In this document: positions 1 to 6,231 of the stretch, one piece after another
Position numbering within the stretch: the first letter of the stretch is position 1
Layout of the letters: each line of letters begins with the position of its first letter
From: an uncultured Bacteroidaceae bacterium
GTDB taxonomy: Bacteria > Bacteroidota > Bacteroidia > Bacteroidales > Bacteroidaceae
Reading direction: 5' to 3'
Assembly (NCBI GenBank): GCA_905235285.1
Contig: CAJOLI010000006.1
Coordinates: 1-43,129, forward strand
DNA length: 43,129 nucleotides
Translations under genes and position numbers: made by a program
The notes under the pieces: generated by a model
Database searches by the model: none
Told to the model about the DNA's origin: nothing
Seen by the model: the letters and a program-made list of their open reading frames with translations, nothing else

Positions 1-68
1 AAAGGTACGGCAACTTCGCGAAACCGCCAAACGTTTTGGCAACTTTTTTGCGAAAAGACTGAGATTTT

Positions 69-178
69 ATTGGAATATAGCCACGAATCTGGTTGAAAAC
101 GGCCATACACCCGGTTGAATGCGGCTATGCACCCGGTTGAATACGGCTATGCACCTGGTTGAATACGGCTGCAAACTC
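69..178. repeat. 22-bp tandem repeat array, about 5 units
   Basis: The word GGTTGAA recurs at 91, 113, 135 and 157, an exact 22-bp period, and a degenerate unit precedes it from 69. The rest of each unit is also conserved (CGGCTATGCACC in the later units). Similar 22-bp periodicity is seen at 30523-30632 and 42591-42678. Function unknown. Confidence 0.8.
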
Positions 179-191
179 TATTTAATACGAA

Positions 192-218
192 CACGAATTA
201 CACGAATTACACGAATTT
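192..218. repeat. 9-bp tandem repeat, 3 copies
   Basis: CACGAATTA occurs at 192-200 and 201-209, and CACGAATTT at 210-218. It is a short direct repeat in a non-coding gap. Confidence 0.85.
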
Positions 219-271
219 ATTTTCACGAAGTTTATGGGGGAGGAGTAGTTTGTGGAGGATGCGTATAGACT

Positions 272-304
272 TACGCGCGCGTACATATATATATATATAT
301 ATAT
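272..304. other. 33-bp alternating purine-pyrimidine tract
   Basis: Bases 272-304 alternate strictly between pyrimidine and purine: a CG-rich half (273-282, itself palindromic) followed by ten AT dinucleotides (285-304). Such tracts can adopt Z-DNA or cruciform forms under negative supercoiling. Whether that happens here is inference. The AT part is also a possible slippage site. Confidence 0.8.
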
Positions 305-454
305 TATATGTCGCGCCGTTTACTAAATGATATGCCATGCGCGGCGATGAGAGAATATAATGATTGATGTTCATCTATGCACCAATAAAAAATATAGTGG
401 ATTCTGGTGCACGGTTGCAATAAAGACCTGAAACGAAAATGCTACTCACAAATT

Positions 455-1543
455 CTAACTTTGCGTTTTATCAGCGTCTTCATCACCTTCAAGAGCATCC
501 TCAAACACCTCTGGAAACAGCTTCATGTATTCTAAGGGGGCAGAGTTGCCAGACCTGAATGCGCAATAGCGGGTTATGTTGTTGTAAGTAGCCAAGAAAC
601 AGAAATCATTGATAGCATAAATGTCCTTGGGATTCTTGACGATTTGCTTTAGGATGGTGTTCAGGCAGCGGTAACGCATTTGGTTATACTCTAAATTTAG
701 AATCATACCATCGCTGGACGGACTTTCAGCCAGCTGTCTCAGAACACGCCATGTACGCCAGACCTCATGCAGATAGCGTGAGAACTTACCAGATTTCATC
801 AGTGCTTCTAACATTGGGACAGCCGCATGAGGTTCCTCGTGTCTTCTTTGGTGAGCGTATTCCACCGTGTATAGACATTCTCGGTCGAAACTTTCTGTCT
901 GTTCTGCCATCAATTTCAGATAGCGCTCATTCTCTTCCGTCTGCAGCTTTCGTAAGTAATAGATGGAGTCATAGTTAGGGATGAACTGCTCTATATCCAT
1001 ATATTTCTGAACGTCCGTCGCAGTAATCTGTCCATAGTGGTTCAACGAGAATTGGTTCGATAGTTTGTCGCCAAAAGATTGATAGGCATCCCATACTTGA
1101 TTCCATCGTAGAGAGTCCGTTTCATATTTATTGGCAGTATCAACAGGCATGAGCGACACAATTTTTCTTACGTATTGCTCTGCTGCCAAGCGAATATCAG
1201 CGTTTTTAATCGTGCCAGACTTCAATTGCCCAATCTCATAATTTACGACCATACCAAACCTAAACCACAACTCTGCATCACAATATGCAGCCCACAAGAT
1301 AGCATAGCCGTTAGCTACATCCATCATATCGTTTACAACAGGATTGTCGGGCAGCACTGTGTCTGCCTTGAAATAGATGTCATTATCTGACAGCGTCCCA
1401 ATATAGAAGCCATCGTCACCTTCAAGGGCTTCTTCGTCAGCATCTGCCAAGTGTCTATCTTTCTCTATTCCTGGCTTGGGTAGAGATACGACAACAATGC
1501 CTGTCAAGATAATGGCTATCACACCAAATATGAACTTCTTCAT
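455..1543 (-). CDS. Hypothetical membrane-anchored protein
   Basis: I do not recognise this 362-aa protein. Residues 3-21 are hydrophobic after two lysines, so the N-terminus looks like a signal anchor or uncleaved signal peptide, with the remainder probably outside the cytoplasm. The body is aromatic- and charge-rich with no repeat or catalytic motif that I can name. An acidic motif containing ALEGD appears just after the anchor (about residues 40-43) and again close to the C-terminus, with matching DNA at both places. Base composition is visibly more AT-rich than in the housekeeping genes to the right, which suggests recent acquisition. The start is the ATG at 1543, chosen because the hydrophobic segment follows at once. 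No clear promoter was found. Confidence 0.65.
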   Translation of the reverse strand: MKKFIFGVIAIILTGIVVVSLPKPGIEKDRHLADADEEALEGDDGFYIGTLSDNDIYFKADTVLPDNPVVNDMMDVANGYAILWAAYCDAELWFRFGMVVNYEIGQLKSGTIKNADIRLAAEQYVRKIVSLMPVDTANKYETDSLRWNQVWDAYQSFGDKLSNQFSLNHYGQITATDVQKYMDIEQFIPNYDSIYYLRKLQTEENERYLKLMAEQTESFDRECLYTVEYAHQRRHEEPHAAVPMLEALMKSGKFSRYLHEVWRTWRVLRQLAESPSSDGMILNLEYNQMRYRCLNTILKQIVKNPKDIYAINDFCFLATYNNITRYCAFRSGNSAPLEYMKLFPEVFEDALEGDEDADKTQS

Positions 1544-2405
1544 GTTCTATAACCTTTTAATGTAGATGAACTTAGGATAACGTCCTAATGCAAAGAGGGG
1601 AACAGGGAGATGTACAACGTATATCTTTTGTTGCGTAGCATGAAGGGCTAATGCTTCACTTGATACGTGCTGCCACCAAATAGAGAAAGTTCCGTTTGCT
1701 CCAGTTTTCTGTCAAAGTGCATCAGTAGAGTCGACTGTAGCTGCAAAAATACAATAAAATCCACAAAGTAGATACTTTTTCATAAAAAAAACAATGGGAA
1801 AGTCTCATTTTTAACTCTCAAAACATCAAGGAGAAGAAGGAAAACTTGCAAGATTCAGGAATGCCAGGAACTTCCAGCCCGCTAATTTACGGTCGTGATG
1901 TCAAGTATCATCTGTCACATAGCCTGCTATGCTCTCTCTTTAACTTACAAACTGACACAGAAATAAATTCAAAAAAACAGCTCGACATAATGAATAGAAC
2001 GTTTTCGTTAAGCCAAGTGAGCAGAATGATGCTCGCATCAATTCTGCCATGGCGAGAAAAGGTCGGATGAACTCCAACCCACCTTAAAATAAGGCCGAAA
2101 GCAAGTTTTTTAAAAAATATCACGGAAAAAGGGCCAGAAAAGTGACAGGATGAATGATTTTATCAACTTAATTTTTGGTTCCGCTGGATGAGTGGTTCTT
2201 GGTTCATTGAAGAGGCCCGTCGCTATGCGACGGGAACGGTGGCTGGTTACGGTGGCTGGTTCTTCGCAAAGCAAAGCGGCAAAGGCGAGCGCAGGGTTCA
2301 GTATGAATGGTTCTTGGTTCAATCCTTTCGTCCCTGTGGGACTTCTTAAAGTAGGCTTATTTAGTTAAATAACGTTATTTCTTTGTGCTTTTAAAGTACT
2401 ATGTA
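1544..2405. other. Long intergenic region without a supported gene
   Basis: About 860 bp with no frame that looks like a protein. The left part is AT-rich. The right part (about 2190-2330) has the 14-bp word TGGTTCTTGGTTCA twice (near 2192 and near 2309), a 13-bp tandem duplication of ACGGTGGCTGGTT (about 2235-2262) and a perfect short hairpin (2216-2234). It looks like accumulated repeat DNA, perhaps the scar of a lost gene or element. Confidence 0.55.
2216..2234. repeat. Short perfect hairpin
   Basis: CCCGTCGC, a TAT loop, then GCGACGGG form a perfect 8-bp stem. There is no T-run on either side, so it resembles a REP-type hairpin more than a terminator. It lies between two copies of TGGTTCTTGGTTCA. 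Confidence 0.6.
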
Positions 2406-2436
2406 TTGCAAGGTACTAATATTTGGCCTACCTTTG
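2406..2436 (+). promoter_or_regulatory. Bacteroidetes-type promoter for the PspC/PadR unit
   Basis: A TTG at 2406-2408 and TACCTTTG at 2429-2436 are separated by 20 bp, fitting the Bacteroidetes -33/-7 consensus. Transcription would start near 2442, about 80 nt before the small PspC gene. Confidence 0.6.
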
Positions 2437-2524
2437 TTCCCGCTTAAGCAAACGTGCTCATGGAGTAGGGGACGCCTGAGGCTGTGAGGACGTGTATCGT
2501 AAAACATCAAAACCCAAATTGATT

Positions 2525-2713
2525 ATGGCACAAGGAAGACTGACACGTTCACGTTACAACAAATGGGTTGCCGGCATTTGTGGCGGCATGGCCGAGCACT
2601 TTGGTTGGGATGCAGACATACTGCGTCTCGTATGGGTGCTGCTGACCGTCAGCACCATGTTCTGTGGCGGCCTCATCTACTTGGTTCTGTGGCTCATCAT
2701 GCCACAAGAATGA
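2525..2713 (+). CDS. Small PspC domain protein
   Basis: A 62-residue protein that is almost entirely one PspC domain. A short basic N-terminus (RLTRSRYNKW) is followed by the GICGGMAEHFG signature, the helix DADILRLVWVLLTV and a final TM segment ending in LIMPQE. PspC proteins are inner-membrane components linked to envelope-stress (phage-shock-type) responses. I chose the ATG at 2525 over one 33 nt upstream because homologous short PspC proteins start just before this basic stretch and the upstream residues add nothing. It sits 115 bp before a PadR regulator and a larger PspC protein, and probably shares the promoter at 2406-2436. Confidence 0.88.
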   Translation: MAQGRLTRSRYNKWVAGICGGMAEHFGWDADILRLVWVLLTVSTMFCGGLIYLVLWLIMPQE

Positions 2714-2715
2714 GA

Positions 2716-2764
2716 AATGTAAAATATAAAATGTAAAATACAAGATACAAAATATAAGATATAG
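2716..2764. repeat. 7-bp repeat array, 7 units
   Basis: Directly after the PspC stop codon the sequence reads as seven consecutive A-rich heptamers with consensus close to AATATAA. A partly complementary run of four heptamers (ATTTTAT-like) occupies 2795-2822, so the gap can fold into an imperfect hairpin in front of the PadR start at 2829. Confidence 0.75.
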
Positions 2765-2828
2765 ATGAATTAAGGTGGGCATCTGCCTCTTCATATTTTA
2801 TATTTTGTATTCCGTATTCATTGAATCT

Positions 2829-3155
2829 ATGGTTGACGTAACAAATGCCAAGTCCCAGATGCGCAAGGGGATGCTGGAGTACTGCATCCTGTTGCTGCTG
2901 AAGCGGCAACCAGCTTACGCCTCCGACATCATTCAGCAGCTGAAAGAAGCTGAGCTGCTGGTGGTCGAAGGTACGCTGTACCCGCTGCTGACGCGTCTGA
3001 AGAAGGACGGCCTGCTCGCCTATGAATGGCAGGAGAGCACCCAAGGGCCGCCCCGCAAGTACTATGAACTGACCCCGCTCGGACAGCAGTTTCTCGATGA
3101 ACTCGACAAGGCGTGGGGCGAAATTTCTAACACCGTTAATTATTTGAAGAAATGA
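2829..3155 (+). CDS. PadR family transcriptional regulator
   Basis: 108 residues forming a PadR winged-helix domain: the opening helix (QMRKGMLEYCILLLL), the DNA-binding region (AYASDIIQQLKEAE, then VEGTLYPLLTRLKKDG) and the wing motif PPRKYYELTPLG. PadR proteins are usually local repressors that respond to ligands or envelope stress. The ATG at 2829 was preferred to an in-frame ATG at 2775, because the extra 18 residues are a hydrophobic translation of repeat DNA and family members begin close to this Met. Its TGA overlaps the ATG of the large PspC gene (ATGA), indicating translational coupling, so it probably regulates this PspC unit. Confidence 0.92.
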   Translation: MVDVTNAKSQMRKGMLEYCILLLLKRQPAYASDIIQQLKEAELLVVEGTLYPLLTRLKKDGLLAYEWQESTQGPPRKYYELTPLGQQFLDELDKAWGEISNTVNYLKK

Positions 3156-5053
3156 AAAAGAATATTACCATCAACCTTTGTGGGCGCCTCTTTGCCATCG
3201 ACGAGGATGCCTATGAGATGCTTGCCACCTACGAGCAGTCGCTCCGTAACTATTTCCGTACGCGTGAGGGCGGCGAGGAGATAGCCGAGGACCTGGAAGC
3301 GCGCATCGCCGAGCTCTTCGATGAACTGAAAGCACAGGGTGTCGAGGCAATAACTATAGATCACGTGCGCGAGGTCATCCATCGGATTGGGAGGCCGGAA
3401 GAGATGGAAGGAGATGAGGCCCCCTCTTCAGCCCCCGAGGGGGCTACGGATGCTTCGTCTTCTGCCAACAATGGAACAGGAGCCCCCTCGGGGGCCGCAG
3501 AGGGGGCCACCTCTAAGCGCCTCTACCGCAACCTCGATGACAAGAAGCTGATGGGCGTGCTCTCCGGCTTCGCTGCTTGCTTTGGTGGCGACGTGCTGTG
3601 GTGGCGCTTAGGCTATGCCGCTATTGTGCTGCTGTCGTTTACCGGCTCGTCGTACAACTTCCTGTGGTTCCTGCCTCATCAATACCTCTATTTCCGCATC
3701 TATTTCTGGGGCATCGCCCTCCTCATCGCCTACGTCCTCCTTGCCGTGCTGATGCCTGTGGCCGAGACACCCGAGGACCGGTTGCGCATGAAAGGTAAGG
3801 AGGTGAATCCGCAGAATCTGGCGGAGGAGATAAGTCTCACCTCCGACCCCACTCCCAAGGAGAGGGGAGCATATACATCAGAGGATAAAGGGGGTGCTGG
3901 AGACAATTGTAATCACACCCATCCCCGAGGAGGGGGTGGGGGTGAGGTCAAGCATCGCGGCCCCTCTGGTTGCCTTGGTTGCATCGGCGGCTTCTTCGTA
4001 GCCCTGTGGACAGTCATCTCGACCCTCTTCCGTTGGTGCATCTATGCTTTCGGGGGCTTCCTTGCTGCCATGTGCCTCATCGGCATTGTCTGCCTGACGG
4101 CTTTTGCTGTGAATCCTTTTGATTTTCTAAAGGAAGGCGACAGCTTCTTCCGGACAGAGGAATTTGCAGCGCTGGTCCCTTCGTTGACTGTTCCTTTCTA
4201 CATCTTCGTGATAGCTGCAGGAATCGTCCTTGCCATCACGGCCTACGCTCTCATCCACAGCGTCTTGAACGAGTTCAAGCAGATGCCCTCCATGCCCTAT
4301 CGTCAGCGCATCGCCTTGCTCGTGATGTGGATTGCCGGACTGGCTGTGGCAGGCGCTGCTATAGGTTATGGCTTCCCAAAACTCATCAAGGCGTCGGAGG
4401 AGTATAATAGGCAAGAGTGGCAAAAACACGATGCACGTGAGCGTGTCGAGAACACGCACGATGGCATCTATGTCCAGCACCATGAATGGGTATTCCTGCA
4501 AGCCAATGGTTGGAAGGTTATGAATGGCGAGGGCTGTAATGACCGCTTCACTGCTTATGGCGAGCATCTGTCGGGCGACGATGATGTCCGTTACCTTGAT
4601 TGCTACGATGACAACCACCGCCAGCGCTACCGCGTAGAGCGGACTGACACCCTCTACCCCGGAACTTATCGCCTCACGTGTGCAGCCCGTGCCAACAGCA
4701 CCGGAGCTTGCATCTATGCCATCATTGGCAATCAGAAGCCTCAGTTCGTGGAGATTCCTGCCACAGGCAACACGGGAGGTGACATCTGGGTGGAGGCCGA
4801 CAAGTTCGTACATTACCACAAGGACGTTCCAATTCCATCGGACTCTGTCGCTTACGGCAATCAGCAATGCGAATTGGTTGAGGCCAACGACCATAAAGGC
4901 TTCGGCTGGAACCGCATCGCCTTCGAGCCTATCCGCATCACTGCTCCCACCGTCATCCGCTACGGCCTCACCTCCGACAACGCTTTCACCGGCAAGACCT
5001 GGCTCGGACAGTGGTTCTCCGCCACCGACTTCGAGGTCAGCCGTGTGGAGTGA
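3152..5053 (+). CDS. Large multi-TM PspC domain protein
   Basis: 633 residues. Residues 1-90 are the N-terminal domain found in Bacteroidetes PspC proteins (NLCGRLFAIDEDAYEML; EDLEARIAELFDEL). A low-complexity linker follows, then a PspC domain (about 125-205, RLYRNLDDKKLMGVLSG) and further TM segments around 277-316, 340-370 and 390-415. The C-terminal 215 residues are probably extracytoplasmic. The role is inferred to be envelope-stress sensing with the partner PadR, which overlaps it by 4 bp. Two linkers are odd: 3418-3508 and 3836-3946 are palindromic GC-rich repeats translated in frame (Ala/Ser/Gly-rich and Gly/His/Pro-rich stretches). They fall between domains and do not break the frame. 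Confidence 0.88.
   Translation: MKKNITINLCGRLFAIDEDAYEMLATYEQSLRNYFRTREGGEEIAEDLEARIAELFDELKAQGVEAITIDHVREVIHRIGRPEEMEGDEAPSSAPEGATDASSSANNGTGAPSGAAEGATSKRLYRNLDDKKLMGVLSGFAACFGGDVLWWRLGYAAIVLLSFTGSSYNFLWFLPHQYLYFRIYFWGIALLIAYVLLAVLMPVAETPEDRLRMKGKEVNPQNLAEEISLTSDPTPKERGAYTSEDKGGAGDNCNHTHPRGGGGGEVKHRGPSGCLGCIGGFFVALWTVISTLFRWCIYAFGGFLAAMCLIGIVCLTAFAVNPFDFLKEGDSFFRTEEFAALVPSLTVPFYIFVIAAGIVLAITAYALIHSVLNEFKQMPSMPYRQRIALLVMWIAGLAVAGAAIGYGFPKLIKASEEYNRQEWQKHDARERVENTHDGIYVQHHEWVFLQANGWKVMNGEGCNDRFTAYGEHLSGDDDVRYLDCYDDNHRQRYRVERTDTLYPGTYRLTCAARANSTGACIYAIIGNQKPQFVEIPATGNTGGDIWVEADKFVHYHKDVPIPSDSVAYGNQQCELVEANDHKGFGWNRIAFEPIRITAPTVIRYGLTSDNAFTGKTWLGQWFSATDFEVSRVE
3418..3508. repeat. In-frame palindromic element in pspC (1)
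   Basis: 28-bp arms at 3418-3445 and 3481-3508 are inverted copies matching at 26 of 28 positions by my alignment, around a 35-bp centre. Core words are AGCCCCCTCGGGGG and its complement. The element is translated as the linker between the N-terminal and PspC domains. Confidence 0.8.
3836..3946. repeat. In-frame palindromic element in pspC (2)
   Basis: An inverted pair opens with CTCACC at 3836 and closes with GGTGAG at 3946, with C-rich and G-rich arms that pair imperfectly. The span of 111 bp is 37 codons, so the frame is kept. Its translation is a Gly/His/Pro-rich linker in a cytosolic or periplasmic loop. Confidence 0.6.
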
Positions 5054-5092
5054 AAAGTGAAAATAAAGGTTACTTAACCTGCAAGAACTATA

Positions 5093-5170
5093 ATGCAAAA
5101 GAAAACCATCATCACAGCCCTGCTCGTTCTCGCCGCCTCGATGATTTAGTTCGGTTGCTCGAACAGCTGA
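5093..5170 (+). pseudogene. Lipoprotein leader remnant with an amber stop
   Basis: From ATG 5093 the translation is a classic signal peptide (MQKKTIITALLVLAASMI), then TAG at 5147-5149, then FGCSNS and TGA at 5168. The FGCS piece looks like a lipobox, so this appears to be the start of a lipoprotein gene with a nonsense mutation just before the lipidated Cys and with its body missing. It lies between pspC and the phosphatase gene. A small-leader function or a sequencing error cannot be excluded. Confidence 0.6.
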
Positions 5171-5228
5171 AGGGTAGCGAATAGGGACCTTACTTTTAGC
5201 AGACACCAATAATCTTTTTTTTAAACTT

Positions 5229-5678
5229 ATGAGAAGTATATTATTTGTATGTCACGGAAATATTTGCCGTAGTCCGATGGCTGAGTTCGTAATGAAATAT
5301 CTGGTTGCCAAGGCCGGCCGTGAGTCGGAGTTTTATATAGAGTCGGCTGCTACGTCGACAGAGGAGATTGGGAATGGCGTCTATCCTCCGGCCCGTAGGA
5401 AGTTGGCAGAACATGGCATCAGCTGTGGCGGTAAGAGAGCCCGTCAGATGACTCGCTCCGACTACGAGCGCTTTGACCTCATCATTGGTATGGATGAATG
5501 GAACTTACGTAATATGCATCGCATTTGTGGGGGCGATCCTCAGGGTAAGATGCATTTGCTGATGGAGTTTACGTCACGGCCAGGCGAGGTGGCTGATCCG
5601 TGGTATACTGGTGATTTCGAGGCTACGTGGCGTGATGTATTGGAAGGGTGCCAGGGGGTAATGGGGAGTGATGATTGA
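5229..5678 (+). CDS. Low-molecular-weight protein tyrosine phosphatase
   Basis: 149 residues. The catalytic P-loop CHGNICRSP sits at residues 8-16, matching the family CX5RS pattern with the nucleophilic Cys first and Arg near the end of the loop. The general-acid Asp is in VADPWYTGDF near the C-terminus. The length agrees with the family (about 150). Such enzymes dephosphorylate Tyr residues and in bacteria often act on tyrosine kinases controlling exopolysaccharide, but no kinase is visible here, so the substrate is unknown. The last few residues (GVMGSDD) are encoded by the start of a 7-bp repeat array, so the native C-terminus may have been replaced. Confidence 0.93.
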   Translation: MRSILFVCHGNICRSPMAEFVMKYLVAKAGRESEFYIESAATSTEEIGNGVYPPARRKLAEHGISCGGKRARQMTRSDYERFDLIIGMDEWNLRNMHRICGGDPQGKMHLLMEFTSRPGEVADPWYTGDFEATWRDVLEGCQGVMGSDD

Positions 5679-5725
5679 TGAATGACAAATGATAAATGAA
5701 GAGTGACGAATGATAAATGACAAGC
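5670..5725. repeat. 7-bp repeat array, 8 units
   Basis: Eight consecutive heptamers close to GATGAAT/GATAAAT run from 5670, overlapping the last codons and stop of the phosphatase gene. A looser continuation (GTGAAAT-like) goes on to about 5764. Confidence 0.75.
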
Positions 5726-5769
5726 CGTGAAATCATGAACTTGTAAAATCGTGAAATTGTGAGACTAAG

Positions 5770-5976
5770 ATGAAGACTGAGCTTAAAGGGCTGCGGGAAC
5801 GCAGCGAGGAAGTGGAGATGCTGATGGGGCAGACGCCAAACAGGATCTTCCGCTGGTGCATCACCTTGATAGCCATCATGGTGGTTGCGTTGCTGACGAC
5901 TGCCTGGTTTATCCCCAGACCTGAGACGACAGTCATGCATGGAGAGCTCGAAGTACTGGGAGTGGACACCACATAG
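5770..5976 (+). CDS. Truncated HlyD-like membrane protein (remnant)
   Basis: 68 residues: a charged N-terminus (LKGLRERSEEVEMLMGQ), then PNRIFRW and one TM helix (about residues 30-49), then about 20 residues. This arrangement closely resembles the first 60 residues of Bacteroidetes HlyD-family membrane-fusion proteins, which continue with a long periplasmic hairpin that is absent here. I infer a truncated secretion gene, though a genuine single-pass small protein is possible. The stop is followed 37 bp later by a transposon-like end (6013-6032), which may mark the truncating event. No ABC transporter or other export partner is nearby. Confidence 0.5.
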   Translation: MKTELKGLRERSEEVEMLMGQTPNRIFRWCITLIAIMVVALLTTAWFIPRPETTVMHGELEVLGVDTT

Positions 5977-6012
5977 TTCTTCCGCAAACACGTAACCGTT
6001 GACCAATTGAAA

Positions 6013-6032
6013 ATTATTGCTGTCCGCTAAAA
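6013..6032. mobile_element. Orphan transposon-like end
   Basis: ATTATTGCTGTCCGCTAAAA is identical to the left end of the MITE-like element at 42434-42575. No partner end is visible nearby, so this looks like a solo terminus left after deletion. Confidence 0.55.
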
Positions 6033-6077
6033 CTTAAAAATGCATCAAAAGGTTTGGTTAGCCCAATCCATTTGTCT

Positions 6078-6104
6078 GTCCATGTCGTCCACTTGGTCCA
6101 TTTC
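6078..6104. repeat. 9-bp tandem repeat, 3 copies
   Basis: GTCCATGTC, GTCCACTTG and GTCCATTTC follow each other without gaps. Non-coding. Confidence 0.7.
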
Positions 6105-6162
6105 TTGGGCAATGGACCTCTAAATGATTATATCAGAGCTTGTTGCGAGACTTTGTGTATCT

Positions 6163-6200
6163 ACGAATTATACGCGCTCGGTCGAGCGCGTATAATTCGT
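6163..6200. repeat. 38-bp perfect palindrome
   Basis: The 18-nt arm ACGAATTATACGCGCTCG (6163-6180) is repeated as its exact reverse complement at 6183-6200 with a 2-nt spacer. It lies between the converging HlyD-like remnant and the S9 peptidase gene. Neither side has a T-run, so it is not a canonical intrinsic terminator; a protein-binding site or cruciform is possible. Confidence 0.85.
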
Positions 6201-6231
6201 TCTCATGGTAAGAAGGTAGGATGTGGTATCA

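Larger units (their letters stand above)
1..454. other. Gene-free, repeat-rich left edge
   Basis: No convincing reading frame is visible. The stretch holds a 22-bp periodic array (69-178), three 9-bp repeats (192-218), a 33-bp alternating purine-pyrimidine tract (272-304) and a 7-bp inverted repeat TGCACCA/TGGTGCA (378-384 and 405-411) downstream of the minus-strand gene ending at 455. The last has no T-run, so it is only a weak terminator candidate. Confidence 0.6.

Noticed and set aside
69-178. CRISPR array
   Set aside because: Units are 22 bp head-to-tail with no unique spacers and no cas genes in the window.
1846-2070. Possible small gene of 74 codons
   Set aside because: No promoter, no motif and composition like the surrounding non-coding DNA.
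2110-2322. Possible minus-strand small gene
   Set aside because: It is composed mainly of direct repeats and a hairpin, and its translation is low-complexity.
3152-5053. Frameshift or split gene at the repeat insertions in pspC
   Set aside because: The frame is open throughout and conserved segments continue on both sides.
4127-5209. 360-aa minus-strand reading frame
   Set aside because: Antisense to the PspC gene and without domain signal.
6163-6200. Intrinsic terminator
   Set aside because: The palindrome is perfect but neither strand has a following T-run.
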